A DNA stretch of 64,000 nt from an uncultured Acetatifactor sp. (GTDB lineage: Bacteria > Bacillota > Clostridia > Lachnospirales > Lachnospiraceae). This document shows, one piece after another, positions 9,134-18,628 of this stretch. The DNA lies in NCBI GenBank assembly GCA_910586215.1, contig CAJUGH010000021.1, positions 9,791-73,790 of the forward strand, written 5' to 3'. A program made the position numbers and the translations under genes. Under the pieces are notes generated by a model. The model had not been told where the DNA came from and ran no database searches. It saw only the letters and a program-made list of their open reading frames with translations. Numbering within the stretch: position 1 is the first letter of the stretch; each line of letters begins with the position of its first letter.

Positions 9134-12100
9134 ATGCCACAGAGAACGGACATCCATAAAGTGTTGATCATAGGCTCCGGTCCAATCATTATCGGCCAGG
9201 CCTGCGAATTCGACTATTCAGGTACCCAGGCCTGTAAGGCACTGAAGAAGCTGGGATATGAGATTGTACTGGTGAATTCCAACCCGGCCACCATCATGAC
9301 GGATCCGGAGATGGCAGATGTCACCTATATCGAGCCGCTGAACAAGGAGCGGCTGGAGCAGATCATTGCCAAGGAGAGGCCGGATGCGCTGCTGCCCAAC
9401 CTGGGTGGCCAGTCGGGCTTAAACCTGTGCGCGGAACTGGCAGGCGCAGGGATCCTGGAGAAATACCAGGTGAAGGTCATCGGGGTGCAGGTGGATGCCA
9501 TAGAGCGGGGAGAGGACCGGATCGAGTTCAAGAAGGCCATGAACGCCTTAGGAATAGAGATGGCCAGGAGTGAAGTGGCCTACACAGTGGAGGATGCCCT
9601 GGGGATTGCGGACAGGCTGGGATATCCGGTGGTGCTGCGCCCGGCCTACACCATGGGCGGCGCCGGGGGCGGACTGGTGTATAACCGGGACGAACTGCGC
9701 ACTGTCTGTGCCAGGGGCCTGCAGGCTTCCCTGGTAGGCCAGGTCCTGGTGGAGGAGTCCATCCTGGGCTGGGAGGAACTGGAACTGGAAGTGGTGCGGG
9801 ATGCAGACGGCAATATGATCACAGTCTGCTTCATAGAGAATATAGACCCCCTGGGGGTACATACAGGGGATTCCTTCTGTGCAGCTCCCATGCTTACCAT
9901 TTCAGAGGACCTGCAGAAGAGGCTGCAGGACCAGGCCTACCGGATCGTGGAGTCCGTGCAGGTCATCGGCGGCACCAACGTGCAGTTTGCCCATGACCCT
10001 GTCAGTGACCGGATCATTGTTATAGAGATCAATCCCAGGACATCCCGTTCTTCGGCACTGGCTTCCAAGGCCACAGGCTTTCCCATCGCCCTGGTGAGTG
10101 CCATGCTGGCAGCGGGGCTGACCTTGAAGGACATCCCCTGTGGGAAATACGGCACGCTGGATCAGTATGTACCGGACGGCGACTATGTGGTGATCAAGTT
10201 CGCCCGCTGGGCCTTCGAGAAATTCAAAGGCGTGGAAGATAAGCTGGGCACCCAGATGCGTGCTGTGGGCGAAGTCATGAGCATCGGTAAGAATTACAAG
10301 GAGGCGTTCCAGAAGGCCATCCGTTCCCTGGAGACGGGGCGTTATGGCCTGGGGCAGGTCCCGAAGCTGGAGGGGCAGTCCAGACAGCAGCTTCTTAGGA
10401 TGCTGCTCACCCCTTCCAGCGAACGCCATTTTATCATGTATGAGGCACTGAAGAAGGGTGCCACTGTGGAGGAACTGCACGAGATCACCCATGTGAAAAA
10501 ATGGTTTATCCAGCAGATGAAGGAACTGGTGGAGGAGGAACTGGCCCTGTCCGGGTGCAGGGGGACGCTTCCCTCGGATGAACAGCTGACAAAGGCCAAA
10601 AAGGACGGATTCTCAGATAAGTACCTAAGTATCCTGCTGGGACTTCCGGAGCAGGAGATCCGGGAACGCAGGACCCTTCTGGGAGTGGAGGAAGCCTGGG
10701 AGGGCGTCCATGTAAGCGGTACCCAGGACAGTGCCTATTATTATTCCACCTATAATGCCCCGGACAAAAATCCTGTCCGGACGGGCAGGCCCAAGGTCAT
10801 GATCCTGGGAGGCGGTCCTAACCGCATTGGCCAGGGTATTGAATTCGACTATTGCTGTGTCCATGCCTCCCTGGCATTGAAAAAGCTGGGATTTGAGACC
10901 ATTATCGTCAACTGTAACCCGGAGACGGTATCCACAGACTATGACACTTCGGACAAGCTGTATTTTGAGCCCTTGACCCTGGAGGATGTGCTGAGCATCT
11001 ATAAGAAGGAACAGCCTGTAGGGGTCATCGCCCAGTTTGGCGGACAGACCCCCTTGAACCTGGCGGCAGACCTGGAGAAAAACGGCGTGCGGATCCTGGG
11101 TACGGCCCCTTCCGTCATTGACCTGGCAGAGGACAGGGATCTGTTCCGGGCCATGATGGACAAGCTTCAGATTCCCATGCCGGAGTCCGGTATGGCCACC
11201 ACAGTGGAGGAGGCCCTGGAGATCGCCCACAGGATCGGTTATCCTGTGATGGTGCGTCCCTCCTATGTGCTGGGAGGCCGGGGCATGGAAGTGGTGTACC
11301 ATGACGAGAGCCTTACGGATTACATGAAGGCGGCGGTGGGGGTGACACCGGATCGGCCGATCCTCATTGACCGGTTTCTGAACCATGCCACTGAGTGCGA
11401 GGCAGATGCCATCAGTGACGGCACCCATGCCTTTGTGCCTGCAGTGATGGAGCATATTGAACTGGCAGGAATCCATTCGGGGGATTCCGCCTGTATCATT
11501 CCTTCCAGGCATATATCGGAAGAAAATGTGGCTACCATCAAGGAGTATACCCGGAAGATTGCCGAGGAGATGCATGTACAGGGTCTCATGAACATGCAGT
11601 ACGCCATTGAGAACGGCAAGGTGTATGTGCTGGAGGCCAACCCCAGGGCATCCCGTACGGTGCCCCTGGTGTCCAAGGTCTGCAATATCCGCATGGTGCC
11701 CCTGGCCACGGAGATCATCACAGCCCAGATCACGGGGAGACCTTCCCCGGTACCCGACCTAAAGGAGCAACAGATTCCCTATTATGGGGTAAAAGAAGCG
11801 GTGTTCCCCTTCAATATGTTTCCGGAGGTAGATCCGGTTCTGGGACCGGAGATGCGTTCCACCGGCGAGGTGCTGGGCCTGTCCACGTCCGTGGGAGAAG
11901 CCTTTTTCAAGGCCCAGGAGGCTACCCAGACAAAGCTTCCCCTGGGAGGCACGGTGCTGATCAGTGTCAACCGCAGGGACAAGGCGGAGGTGGTGGAAGT
12001 GGGGCAGGCTTTCCAGGAGGCAGGGTTCAAGATCCTGGCTACCGGCAGCACCTGTGCCTTGTTGCAGGAAGCAGGCATTGAGGTGACTCTGGTGAAAAAG

Positions 12101-12358
12101 CTCTATGAGGGCAGGCCCAATCTGCTGGATCTGATCACCAACGGGGAGATTGACTTGATCGTCAATTCGCCTGTGGGGGATGACAGCGAGTATGATGACA
12201 GTTATCTCAGAAAGGCGGCTATCAAGGCCAAGATTCCGTATATGACCACGATCGCTGCAGCCAGGGCCACCGCGGAGGGAATCCTCCAGGTGCAGAAGAC
12301 CGGTGGCGGCGAGGTGCATTCCCTGCAGAAGCTCCATGGACTGATCCAGGACAGGTGA
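9134..12358 (+). CDS. carB: Carbamoyl-phosphate synthase large subunit
   Basis: A 1074-residue protein, the usual CarB length. It makes carbamoyl phosphate from bicarbonate, ammonia and two ATP for pyrimidine and arginine synthesis. The two homologous ATP-grasp halves are plain. The first opens with VLIIGSGPIIIGQACEFDYS and the second with VMILGGGPNRIGQGIEFDYC near residue 558. A C-terminal MGS-type allosteric domain follows from about 935. ATG 9134 follows GAGGAGG. No carA (glutaminase subunit) lies on either side, which is unusual because the two normally form an operon. CarA may be encoded elsewhere, or this is a second, unlinked CarB. Confidence 0.96.
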   Translation: MPQRTDIHKVLIIGSGPIIIGQACEFDYSGTQACKALKKLGYEIVLVNSNPATIMTDPEMADVTYIEPLNKERLEQIIAKERPDALLPNLGGQSGLNLCAELAGAGILEKYQVKVIGVQVDAIERGEDRIEFKKAMNALGIEMARSEVAYTVEDALGIADRLGYPVVLRPAYTMGGAGGGLVYNRDELRTVCARGLQASLVGQVLVEESILGWEELELEVVRDADGNMITVCFIENIDPLGVHTGDSFCAAPMLTISEDLQKRLQDQAYRIVESVQVIGGTNVQFAHDPVSDRIIVIEINPRTSRSSALASKATGFPIALVSAMLAAGLTLKDIPCGKYGTLDQYVPDGDYVVIKFARWAFEKFKGVEDKLGTQMRAVGEVMSIGKNYKEAFQKAIRSLETGRYGLGQVPKLEGQSRQQLLRMLLTPSSERHFIMYEALKKGATVEELHEITHVKKWFIQQMKELVEEELALSGCRGTLPSDEQLTKAKKDGFSDKYLSILLGLPEQEIRERRTLLGVEEAWEGVHVSGTQDSAYYYSTYNAPDKNPVRTGRPKVMILGGGPNRIGQGIEFDYCCVHASLALKKLGFETIIVNCNPETVSTDYDTSDKLYFEPLTLEDVLSIYKKEQPVGVIAQFGGQTPLNLAADLEKNGVRILGTAPSVIDLAEDRDLFRAMMDKLQIPMPESGMATTVEEALEIAHRIGYPVMVRPSYVLGGRGMEVVYHDESLTDYMKAAVGVTPDRPILIDRFLNHATECEADAISDGTHAFVPAVMEHIELAGIHSGDSACIIPSRHISEENVATIKEYTRKIAEEMHVQGLMNMQYAIENGKVYVLEANPRASRTVPLVSKVCNIRMVPLATEIITAQITGRPSPVPDLKEQQIPYYGVKEAVFPFNMFPEVDPVLGPEMRSTGEVLGLSTSVGEAFFKAQEATQTKLPLGGTVLISVNRRDKAEVVEVGQAFQEAGFKILATGSTCALLQEAGIEVTLVKKLYEGRPNLLDLITNGEIDLIVNSPVGDDSEYDDSYLRKAAIKAKIPYMTTIAAARATAEGILQVQKTGGGEVHSLQKLHGLIQDR

Positions 12359-12440
12359 TGGCGGGAATCCATGCAGGAAAACAGGGCCTTGCCGCTTAAA
12401 GTTACCAGTTCCACAAAAAGGGAAAGGGGAAGCAGCCAGG

Positions 12441-14663
12441 ATGGAGAATAGGGAGCGGGAAAACATACAGCCGGAAGCTGCATTGGAGGAAGCCTATTTG
12501 GCAGAGACAATAGAGGCGGCAGAAAGGCAGCTTGCACAGACACGCCAGGCCATGGAAAATCGGGAATCGGAGATAAGGGCAGCGAAAGAGGAGATCCGGG
12601 AGAATACGGAACACGGGGTTGGCAGCGGGAACCTAAACAGTGCGGCAGACTTCGAGGCCCTGGTGGAACTGAGCCAGGAGGCAGCCGTGATCACGGACAT
12701 GGCAGCAGACTATGAGGAGATGCATCGGAAGGCCAGGCGTCTGGAACAGATGATCCAGTCCCCTTATTTTGGCCGGATAGATTTTCTCTTTGAAGGGGAG
12801 GAGCTCCCGGAACCTGTCTATATCGGAAGGACATCCCTGATGGAGAAGCGGGCGGCCAGGATCTATGTCTATGACTGGCGTTCCCCCATTGCCAGTGTGT
12901 TCTACCGTTTTATGACAGGGGAGGCTTACTATGAGGCTCCTGAGGGCAGGATTACAGGGCGGGTGGAACGGAAGCGCCAGTATGAGATCAAAGACAGCCG
13001 TCTGCAGTATTTTTTTGACACGGATGTGAATATCCAGGATGAGATATTGAAGCAGCTTCTGTCCAGGAATACTTCTCCCCAGATGAAGACCATTGTGGAG
13101 ACCATCCAGAAGGAGCAGGATGTGGTCATACGGAATATGGACAGTGACCTGCTGCTGATCCAGGGGGTGGCTGGCAGCGGCAAGACCTCCATCGCATTGC
13201 ACCGGGCAGCCTATCTGATGTACCAGGGCCTGCAGTCTGCCCTGGGAGCCAACAATATCCTCATTCTGTCTCCAAATGCCACGTTTGAGCAGTATATTGC
13301 AAATGTACTGCCGGAACTGGGGGAGGAACATGTAGTTTCCATGGTGTTCGGGGATATCCTGCATGCTTTTCTGAAGGACTGGGAGATACAGCCCCGGGAG
13401 GTGTTCCTGGAAGATGTCATGGGAGGTGGCAGGCGGGGGGCCTATGCCAGGGCTGGCATGGAGGGGAAGACATCGGAGGTGTTCCGGAAGGTACTGGACC
13501 AGTTCATTGCAGACATTCCCCGCCAGGAGATCCCCTGCCAGGACATTTCTTATGAGGGAAGGCTGGTGGTCACAGGAGAGGAACTGAGACGGAGACTGTG
13601 CCAGCGGCCGGAAGTTCCCCTGGCGATGCGCCTGGCACAACTGAAAGACTGGGTCCTGGAGGAGACCTTCGGAACCGGGAAGGGGAAATATAAGGAGGAG
13701 CGGAACCTGGTTCTGCAGGAACTGGAAGCCATGGCCAGTCTGGATGTGTGCGGCCTGTATCGGAAGCTGTGGGCAGAGGACGGGTACTTCCAGGCTATTT
13801 GCAGGGCCTGGGCCGGGGTAGACATGGTCGGGATCAGAAGGGATACCCTGGATATGTTGGATACTGGCCGTCTGGGCTATGACGATGCCATAGCAGTCCT
13901 CTACCTTCATCTGCGGCTGTACGGCAGCAGCACCTATCGGAATATCCGCCAGGTGATTCTGGACGAGGCCCAGGACTACTATCCCCTGCAGTTCGGGATC
14001 CTGAGGATGCTTTTTCCAGGTGCAAAATATACTGTCCTTGGAGACATCAACCAGACACTGGCCAAGCAGGAGGATATATCCTTCTATGGGCAGGTCCAGA
14101 AGCTTCTGGGGAAGCAGAAGGTATCCCTGGTGAACCTGGAGAAAAGCTTCCGTTGTACGGAAGAGATCCTGCATTTCAGTCTGCAGTTTGTCAGTCACAC
14201 ACAAAGAATCCAGTGCTTTAACCGTCCGGGAGATCCGGTGGAGGTAGAGGCTGTGGCTGCCCATGGGGCATATCTGGACAGGATTGCCAGTAAGGTACAG
14301 GAATGCCGGGATAGGGGCATGGAGACCGTGTGCCTGTTTACCAAGACAGCCCAAGGCGCCAGAAGCCTCTGTACAGGGCTCCAGGCCCGCATGGACCTGG
14401 AGTTGGTGGAAGGCAGTGGGGCAGAGCGTATACAGGGGAACCTGCTGATGCCCTCCTATCTGGCCAAAGGATTGGAATTCGATGCCGTGATCCTCTGTGA
14501 TGCAGATGCAGGGAATTATACCACAAAAGAGGACGGGCAGATCCTGTATGTGGCATGCACCAGGGCGCTGCACCGGCTGGTGGTGCTGTGTGAAGGGGAA
14601 CTGACACCGCTGCTGGCAGGTGGGATGTGTGACGGTGCAGAGGGGAGTGCCAGTGGGAACTGA
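12441..14663 (+). CDS. helD: HelD-type superfamily 1 helicase, RNA polymerase recycling factor
   Basis: A 740-residue protein. The N-terminal coiled arm (about 10-110) and the YIGRTSLMEK...IYVYDWRSPIASVFY segment (about 130-155) are HelD hallmarks. Walker A GVAGSGKT sits at about 242 and motif II DEAQD at about 507, with a UvrD-like C-terminal helicase domain. Family knowledge: HelD binds RNA polymerase and uses ATP to free stalled complexes. The start follows GGGGAAGC 82 bases after the carB stop, so readthrough from carB is possible. No own promoter was recognised. Confidence 0.9.
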   Translation: MENRERENIQPEAALEEAYLAETIEAAERQLAQTRQAMENRESEIRAAKEEIRENTEHGVGSGNLNSAADFEALVELSQEAAVITDMAADYEEMHRKARRLEQMIQSPYFGRIDFLFEGEELPEPVYIGRTSLMEKRAARIYVYDWRSPIASVFYRFMTGEAYYEAPEGRITGRVERKRQYEIKDSRLQYFFDTDVNIQDEILKQLLSRNTSPQMKTIVETIQKEQDVVIRNMDSDLLLIQGVAGSGKTSIALHRAAYLMYQGLQSALGANNILILSPNATFEQYIANVLPELGEEHVVSMVFGDILHAFLKDWEIQPREVFLEDVMGGGRRGAYARAGMEGKTSEVFRKVLDQFIADIPRQEIPCQDISYEGRLVVTGEELRRRLCQRPEVPLAMRLAQLKDWVLEETFGTGKGKYKEERNLVLQELEAMASLDVCGLYRKLWAEDGYFQAICRAWAGVDMVGIRRDTLDMLDTGRLGYDDAIAVLYLHLRLYGSSTYRNIRQVILDEAQDYYPLQFGILRMLFPGAKYTVLGDINQTLAKQEDISFYGQVQKLLGKQKVSLVNLEKSFRCTEEILHFSLQFVSHTQRIQCFNRPGDPVEVEAVAAHGAYLDRIASKVQECRDRGMETVCLFTKTAQGARSLCTGLQARMDLELVEGSGAERIQGNLLMPSYLAKGLEFDAVILCDADAGNYTTKEDGQILYVACTRALHRLVVLCEGELTPLLAGGMCDGAEGSASGN

Positions 14664-14910
14664 CACCGCTTAACCTTCAATAATCTGCCATTTGAGCCGA
14701 TATTTATATCGAATAGGTAAAAAGCGGTCCTTGGAATATCCGGGAATCCTATGAATCCTGGCAGCAGACGATTGACATGGGACGATCCTGGACGCAGTTA
14801 CCGTTACGCTGTTGGAAACCTGTCTTGCAGGCTGTAAATATTCTGCATTATCAAACTGAATGGGACAGTACATTAGCGGACATATCTAAGAGGAAAGGGA
14901 GTAGAACAAA

Positions 14911-16146
14911 ATGGGCAAGGAACTGAGCACAGAAGTAAAACAGGCATTGGAAGACATTTATTACAAGTCCAGGACCGGACGGGGCAAAGAGGCCTTTGCC
15001 ATGCTGGAGAAGGCTTCTGCCGCAGGGGACGGGGATGCAAGCTGTGTGCTGGCCAGGTGCCTGTGCGGTTACCAGTATGTGTGGAGCGGGCACGGCTTCC
15101 CGGAGGACGATGACAGGGCATCAAAGCTGCTGCACAAATCGGTGGAGCAGGGAAGTGCCCTGGGAGTGCTGGTATCCATGCGCTGCGGGGAACTGACCCC
15201 TGAGGTGGAGGAGAAGATGCCTTTTGCCAGTCTCCAGGAGGTCTTTGACCAGGCATTGGAACTGGCGGGATCCGGGGATGCCTTCTGCCAGTATGTGGTG
15301 GGAAATGTCTATTTCTGGTGGGATTTCCTGCGGATCCAGGGCAAGGACGGCAGCAGCTTTTCCGATCCGGCTGCCTTCCGGGCATATCTGAAGGAGAATA
15401 TCTCCAAGTGTGAGGACTGGTTCTGGAAAGCTTTCCGGGGTGGTATGTATTTTGCGGCCAACAATTTGAACCGCTATTACACCCAGGGGGATGAGGACAT
15501 TATCCTGCCCCAGCCTGAGAAGGCAAAGGATCTCTGGAAGATGGGGGCAGAGTACGGGTACCCTGTCCACCAGTCCATCTATGCGGAAGAACTGGAGAAG
15601 GCTGGCCGGAAGGAGGAGGCCCTCCACTGGTACAAGGAGGCGGCAGAAGGGGGACATCCCGGTGCCTGGGCCGATGTGGGGCGCTGCTATGCAGAGGGGA
15701 TAGGTACCCCCAAGGATGAAGCTTATGCGGTGAAGTGCTTCGAGAAGGAGATTCCCTCCGGCAACCTGGATGGCTATAACCGCCTAGGTAAGGCATACCT
15801 TCTGGGACTGGGTGTTCCTGTAGACCATGAGAAGGCGTTCCAACTGCTGAACCATGCCTATGAGAAGGGCAGCCGCTGGGGAGTGTTCTACCTGGCAAAA
15901 TGTCATTTCTATGGATGGGGCACTCCCCAGGATCATGGGAAGGCCCTTCGGTTCCTGGACCAGGTAAACTGGAACTACTGGGAGGCTGACTACTTGAGGG
16001 GGCTGATCTGCCTCCAGGGGATAGGGACACGGGAAGACATTGCCATGGGGGTAGCCTACCTGCAGAAGGCAGGAGACCATCCGGAGGTGAAGGAAGAACT
16101 GCGGAAATATAAGAAGACACTTTTCGGGAAATGGGTGCGGCGTTAG
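14911..16146 (+). CDS. Sel1-repeat (TPR-like) protein
   Basis: A 411-residue protein with Sel1-like repeats, seen as blocks such as WYKEAAEGGHPGAWADVGRC and CYAEGIGTPKDEAYAVKCFE, repeated at about 36-residue spacing in the second half. The first half is more divergent helical repeat. No signal peptide or enzyme domain is seen, so it is probably a cytosolic scaffold for protein contacts. ATG 14911 follows AAAGGGAG. The 247-base gap before it shows no convincing promoter. The stop codon lies inside the first arm of a large hairpin array, so the natural C-terminus may have been changed by an insertion. Confidence 0.82.
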   Translation: MGKELSTEVKQALEDIYYKSRTGRGKEAFAMLEKASAAGDGDASCVLARCLCGYQYVWSGHGFPEDDDRASKLLHKSVEQGSALGVLVSMRCGELTPEVEEKMPFASLQEVFDQALELAGSGDAFCQYVVGNVYFWWDFLRIQGKDGSSFSDPAAFRAYLKENISKCEDWFWKAFRGGMYFAANNLNRYYTQGDEDIILPQPEKAKDLWKMGAEYGYPVHQSIYAEELEKAGRKEEALHWYKEAAEGGHPGAWADVGRCYAEGIGTPKDEAYAVKCFEKEIPSGNLDGYNRLGKAYLLGLGVPVDHEKAFQLLNHAYEKGSRWGVFYLAKCHFYGWGTPQDHGKALRFLDQVNWNYWEADYLRGLICLQGIGTREDIAMGVAYLQKAGDHPEVKEELRKYKKTLFGKWVRR

Positions 16147-16278
16147 TGTGAAGGAAATCACTAAGCTCGAAAAAGACCTTGCTAAGTGATTTCAAGCTTC
16201 ACACAGAAGAACGCAAGGACAGCGTTCTTCCCGGAATCGAAGATTCCGTGGGATTGGTTTGTGCCAGCTTTGCTGGCA
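16146..16278. repeat. Array of four consecutive hairpins downstream of Sel1 gene
   Basis: Four palindromes stand side by side. (a) GTGTGAAG 16146-16153 with CTTCACAC 16197-16204, continued inward by GAAATCACT 16154-16162 / AGTGATTTC 16185-16193. (b) GAAGAACGC 16206-16214 / GCGTTCTTC 16222-16230. (c) CGGAATC 16232-16238 / GATTCCG 16242-16248. (d) TGCCAGC 16262-16268 / GCTGGCA 16272-16278. Loops of (b)-(d) are 3-7 bases. No T-run follows, so they are not ordinary terminators. Bases 16279-16333 show no feature. Confidence 0.75.
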
Positions 16279-16333
16279 TGACGGGAAGTGTGAACGGAGT
16301 GAAGATTTTCTAAGGCATAGGACGCCACCTAAA

Positions 16334-16405
16334 GCGCCAAAACGCATTTTCTTTGCATTTTGTGTGCATCAGCGTAACGGTTCAGTGCCCTGTCTGAACT
16401 GTTAC
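16334..16405 (+). repeat. Right half of the dispersed hairpin element
   Basis: GCGCCAAAACGCA, then TTTTGTGTGCATCA, then a terminal hairpin CGTAACGGTTCAG / CTGAACTGTTACG. It matches the right half of the complete element at 60560-60699 nearly base for base and ends in the same CTGTTAC terminus at 16405. The left terminus is not recognisable. TTAGTG occurs both at 16143-16148 and at 16408-16413, so 16149-16407 might be one composite insertion. It lies just upstream of the phosphoesterase gene. Confidence 0.65.
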
Positions 16406-16458
16406 GATTAGTGCCATAAGGGGACAACTGGTTCGGAAGGGAAAGGAGGGTATCTTCC

Positions 16459-17130
16459 ATGTATGCCAAGGCAGGAATCCTATCTGATACACATGGTCTT
16501 CTGCGCCCGGAGGTGGTGGAGCAGCTAAGGGACTGCAGTCTTATCCTCCACGGTGGGGATATCGGCGGGCATGAGATTCTGGACCGGCTGGTCCGGCTGG
16601 CGCCGGTCCGGGCCGTTAGGGGGAACAATGACGGCAAATGGATCGGGAAACTGCCCCTCACGGATACCGTGGACTTCCATGGGGTACGGATCCTTCTGTG
16701 CCACAGGAGGAAGGATATTCCGGCCATACAGCCACGGGATGGCGTGCAACTGGTGGTGTATGGACATTCCCACAGATATGCCGATACCTATGAACAGGGA
16801 ATCCGCTTCTGTAATCCGGGAAGCTGCGGCCCAAGGCGGTTCCATCTGGACATCTCCATGGCCATCCTGGAAGTGCCACAGGAAGGCTCTTTCCAGATCC
16901 GGCAGGTCCTGCTCTCCCAGGGGGACGAAAACAGAAAGATCCCGGATTCGGAGACAGACAGGGAACAGATGGTGCGCACCGTTGTCAAAGGGATCCATAA
17001 GGGACTGACCACAGAGGGGATCGCAGGGAGTTACCACATTTCCCTGGCGCTTACGGAGGAAATCAGCCGGATGTACCTGACCCATCCGGGGATTGACGTG
17101 GATGGGATACTGAACCGGTTAAGGGGCTGA
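16459..17130 (+). CDS. YfcE/MJ0936-type metallophosphoesterase with C-terminal extension
   Basis: A 223-residue protein. Metal-binding motifs of the calcineurin-like fold are present: SDTHG (residues 9-13), HGGD (about 31-34), GNND (about 55-58), a LLCHRR position in place of the common HGH, and VYGHSHR (about 96-102). Residues 1-155 cover the usual YfcE length. The remaining 65 residues form an extra helical segment with a SYHISLALTEEISRMYLTHPG stretch not found in the minimal enzyme. Predicted activity is phosphodiester or phosphomonoester hydrolysis with two metal ions; the natural substrate is unknown. The start is preceded by GGAAAGGAGGG. Confidence 0.85.
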   Translation: MYAKAGILSDTHGLLRPEVVEQLRDCSLILHGGDIGGHEILDRLVRLAPVRAVRGNNDGKWIGKLPLTDTVDFHGVRILLCHRRKDIPAIQPRDGVQLVVYGHSHRYADTYEQGIRFCNPGSCGPRRFHLDISMAILEVPQEGSFQIRQVLLSQGDENRKIPDSETDREQMVRTVVKGIHKGLTTEGIAGSYHISLALTEEISRMYLTHPGIDVDGILNRLRG

Positions 17131-17153
17131 GGGGAAATGGGTTCGCCTTGAAA

Positions 17154-18160
17154 TTACTTGGATTTTCTGTATTTCTGGTTCCTGCTGTTCGGCTTATTGG
17201 GAATCGTGCGCTCAATGAAACGCTGCTCCAGGGCGGGATTCAGATAATTCCTGCGGAAAGTCGGTCTGTGCGAAAGTCCGAGCCGTTCCATAAGTTCTGT
17301 AGCCGATAGTGTCTCATCACCGAGAGCGGAGAGAAGCCGCTCGGTGGGCGTTCGATCTTGGTCGGTTACTTGGTCGCTATCTTGATCGGTGCTACGACCA
17401 ACAACCGAAATCTCTGTTAGGCTGTCGCGGATGATTTCAAGCATCAGTTCCACGAATCCTGCGCTGTCTGCCTCCTTGTCGGCGGCAACGAGAGCATCAT
17501 AGTATTCCTTCTGACGCGACTGAATCAATTCTTCCATAGGTAGCCAGAAAAACAGTTCCTTCCACTTGCCAAGCAGGAGGCTGTGCCACATTCTTCCCAT
17601 GCGACCGTTTCCGTCCGCAAAGGGATGGATGAATTCAAATTCGTAATGGAATACGGCACTCTTAATCAGCGGATGAAGTTCTGACTGCTGATACCATGCA
17701 AACAGGTTGTGGATATGTTCCGGCACGAATTCTGCCGGAGGAGCCATGTGAATCAACACTTCTCCATCAAAAACGCCCCGCCGCCGGAGCGGAACTTTCC
17801 ATTTTCCGGCACAAGGCCGTTCATCATCAGTTTATGTGCCTTGAGGAGATCGCCAACGGATGCCGGGTCTAACCGCAGCATCAGATCGTAGGTTTGATAG
17901 GCATTCTGAACCTCTTTTATTTCATTCGGATTACCGAGGATACGTTTGCCGTCCAGAATTGCAGTTACTTGTTCCGGTGACAGGGAGTTATGTTAGATCG
18001 CAAGTGAGGAGTGGATTGTTCGGATGCGGTTCTCGCGCCGCAGGTGCGGGCTGATGCTTCCTTCCTGCAACACGGTAATCCGACCCACCTGTTCGCTGAT
18101 CTCTGCAATCAAAAATGTCATTTTATCCGTCATGTGAAATGGTGGTTTGTAGTCGCTCAT
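17154..18160 (-). pseudogene. Fic-domain protein gene, broken by a nonsense codon and a frameshift
   Basis: Read from ATG 18160 (good GGAGG site), the minus strand encodes a Fic-family N-terminal region beginning MSDYKPPFHMTDK. The frame meets a TAA at 17995-17993, exactly where the family usually has Glu before HNSLS. It then resumes in frame as HNSLSPEQVTAILDGKR. A net one-base loss in the G-rich stretch near 17775-17787 shifts the frame just before the segment VLIHMAPPAEF. The downstream part (17154-17759) still holds the intact Fic motif HPFADGNGRMGR and a winged-helix tail. The known role of intact members is nucleotide transfer to target proteins. Two independent lesions make this a decayed gene, although a truncated product from an internal GTG at 17759 is possible. 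Confidence 0.85.
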
Positions 18161-18202
18161 AGGAACACCTCCGTTTGGGTTTTATTCTTTATCCTCTAAA
18201 AA

Positions 18203-18274
18203 TTATGCAGCGTCTTGGCATCCTTTGGTTTCCAGGATGTCCAGCCATTCGTATTTTTTGCCGGTAACAAACAT
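18203..18274 (-). pseudogene. Short coding remnant upstream of the Fic pseudogene
   Basis: The minus strand reads MFVTGKKYEWLDILETKG followed by a few codons and a stop, a protein-like tail with no start site of its own. It may be the C-terminal end of a lost gene, and the family is not recognised. The surrounding 18161-18628 gap (468 bases) holds nothing else convincing. The last bases give the ribosome site for the SGNH hydrolase gene. Confidence 0.25.
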
Positions 18275-18628
18275 AGCGTTCACCGTTCTTCAGTGCTCCA
18301 GTCGCCCGGGCATCATCTGACCATTTTTTGTGGGGAAATAAGATTGTCAACAACATTCTGAAAAACCATTACTAAAGAAACCAGGGAGAGGAAGGGCAGC
18401 AAAATGGAGAGATTGTTTCAGACACATGTAATCAGGAAGTATCTGTCTGTATGCAGACAGGGATGGATACCGGGTGAACAGTAACACCGAATGAACTAGT
18501 ATCTCGGCATGGCATCTGTGTCTTGGCAGAAGGCCGGATATCTGGTATGCTACCAATAAGGGAAATTCCCGGAGAGATTTTTAGGTGATGGAACAGAATA
18601 AAGGAACAGGCCAGAGGGAGGCAGGAAA

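Noticed and set aside
12633..14666. Very long open frame antisense to helD (677 codons)
   Set aside because: Composition shadow of a G+C-rich gene. The helD strand has full motifs and a ribosome site; the antisense product has no recognisable domain and no start signal.
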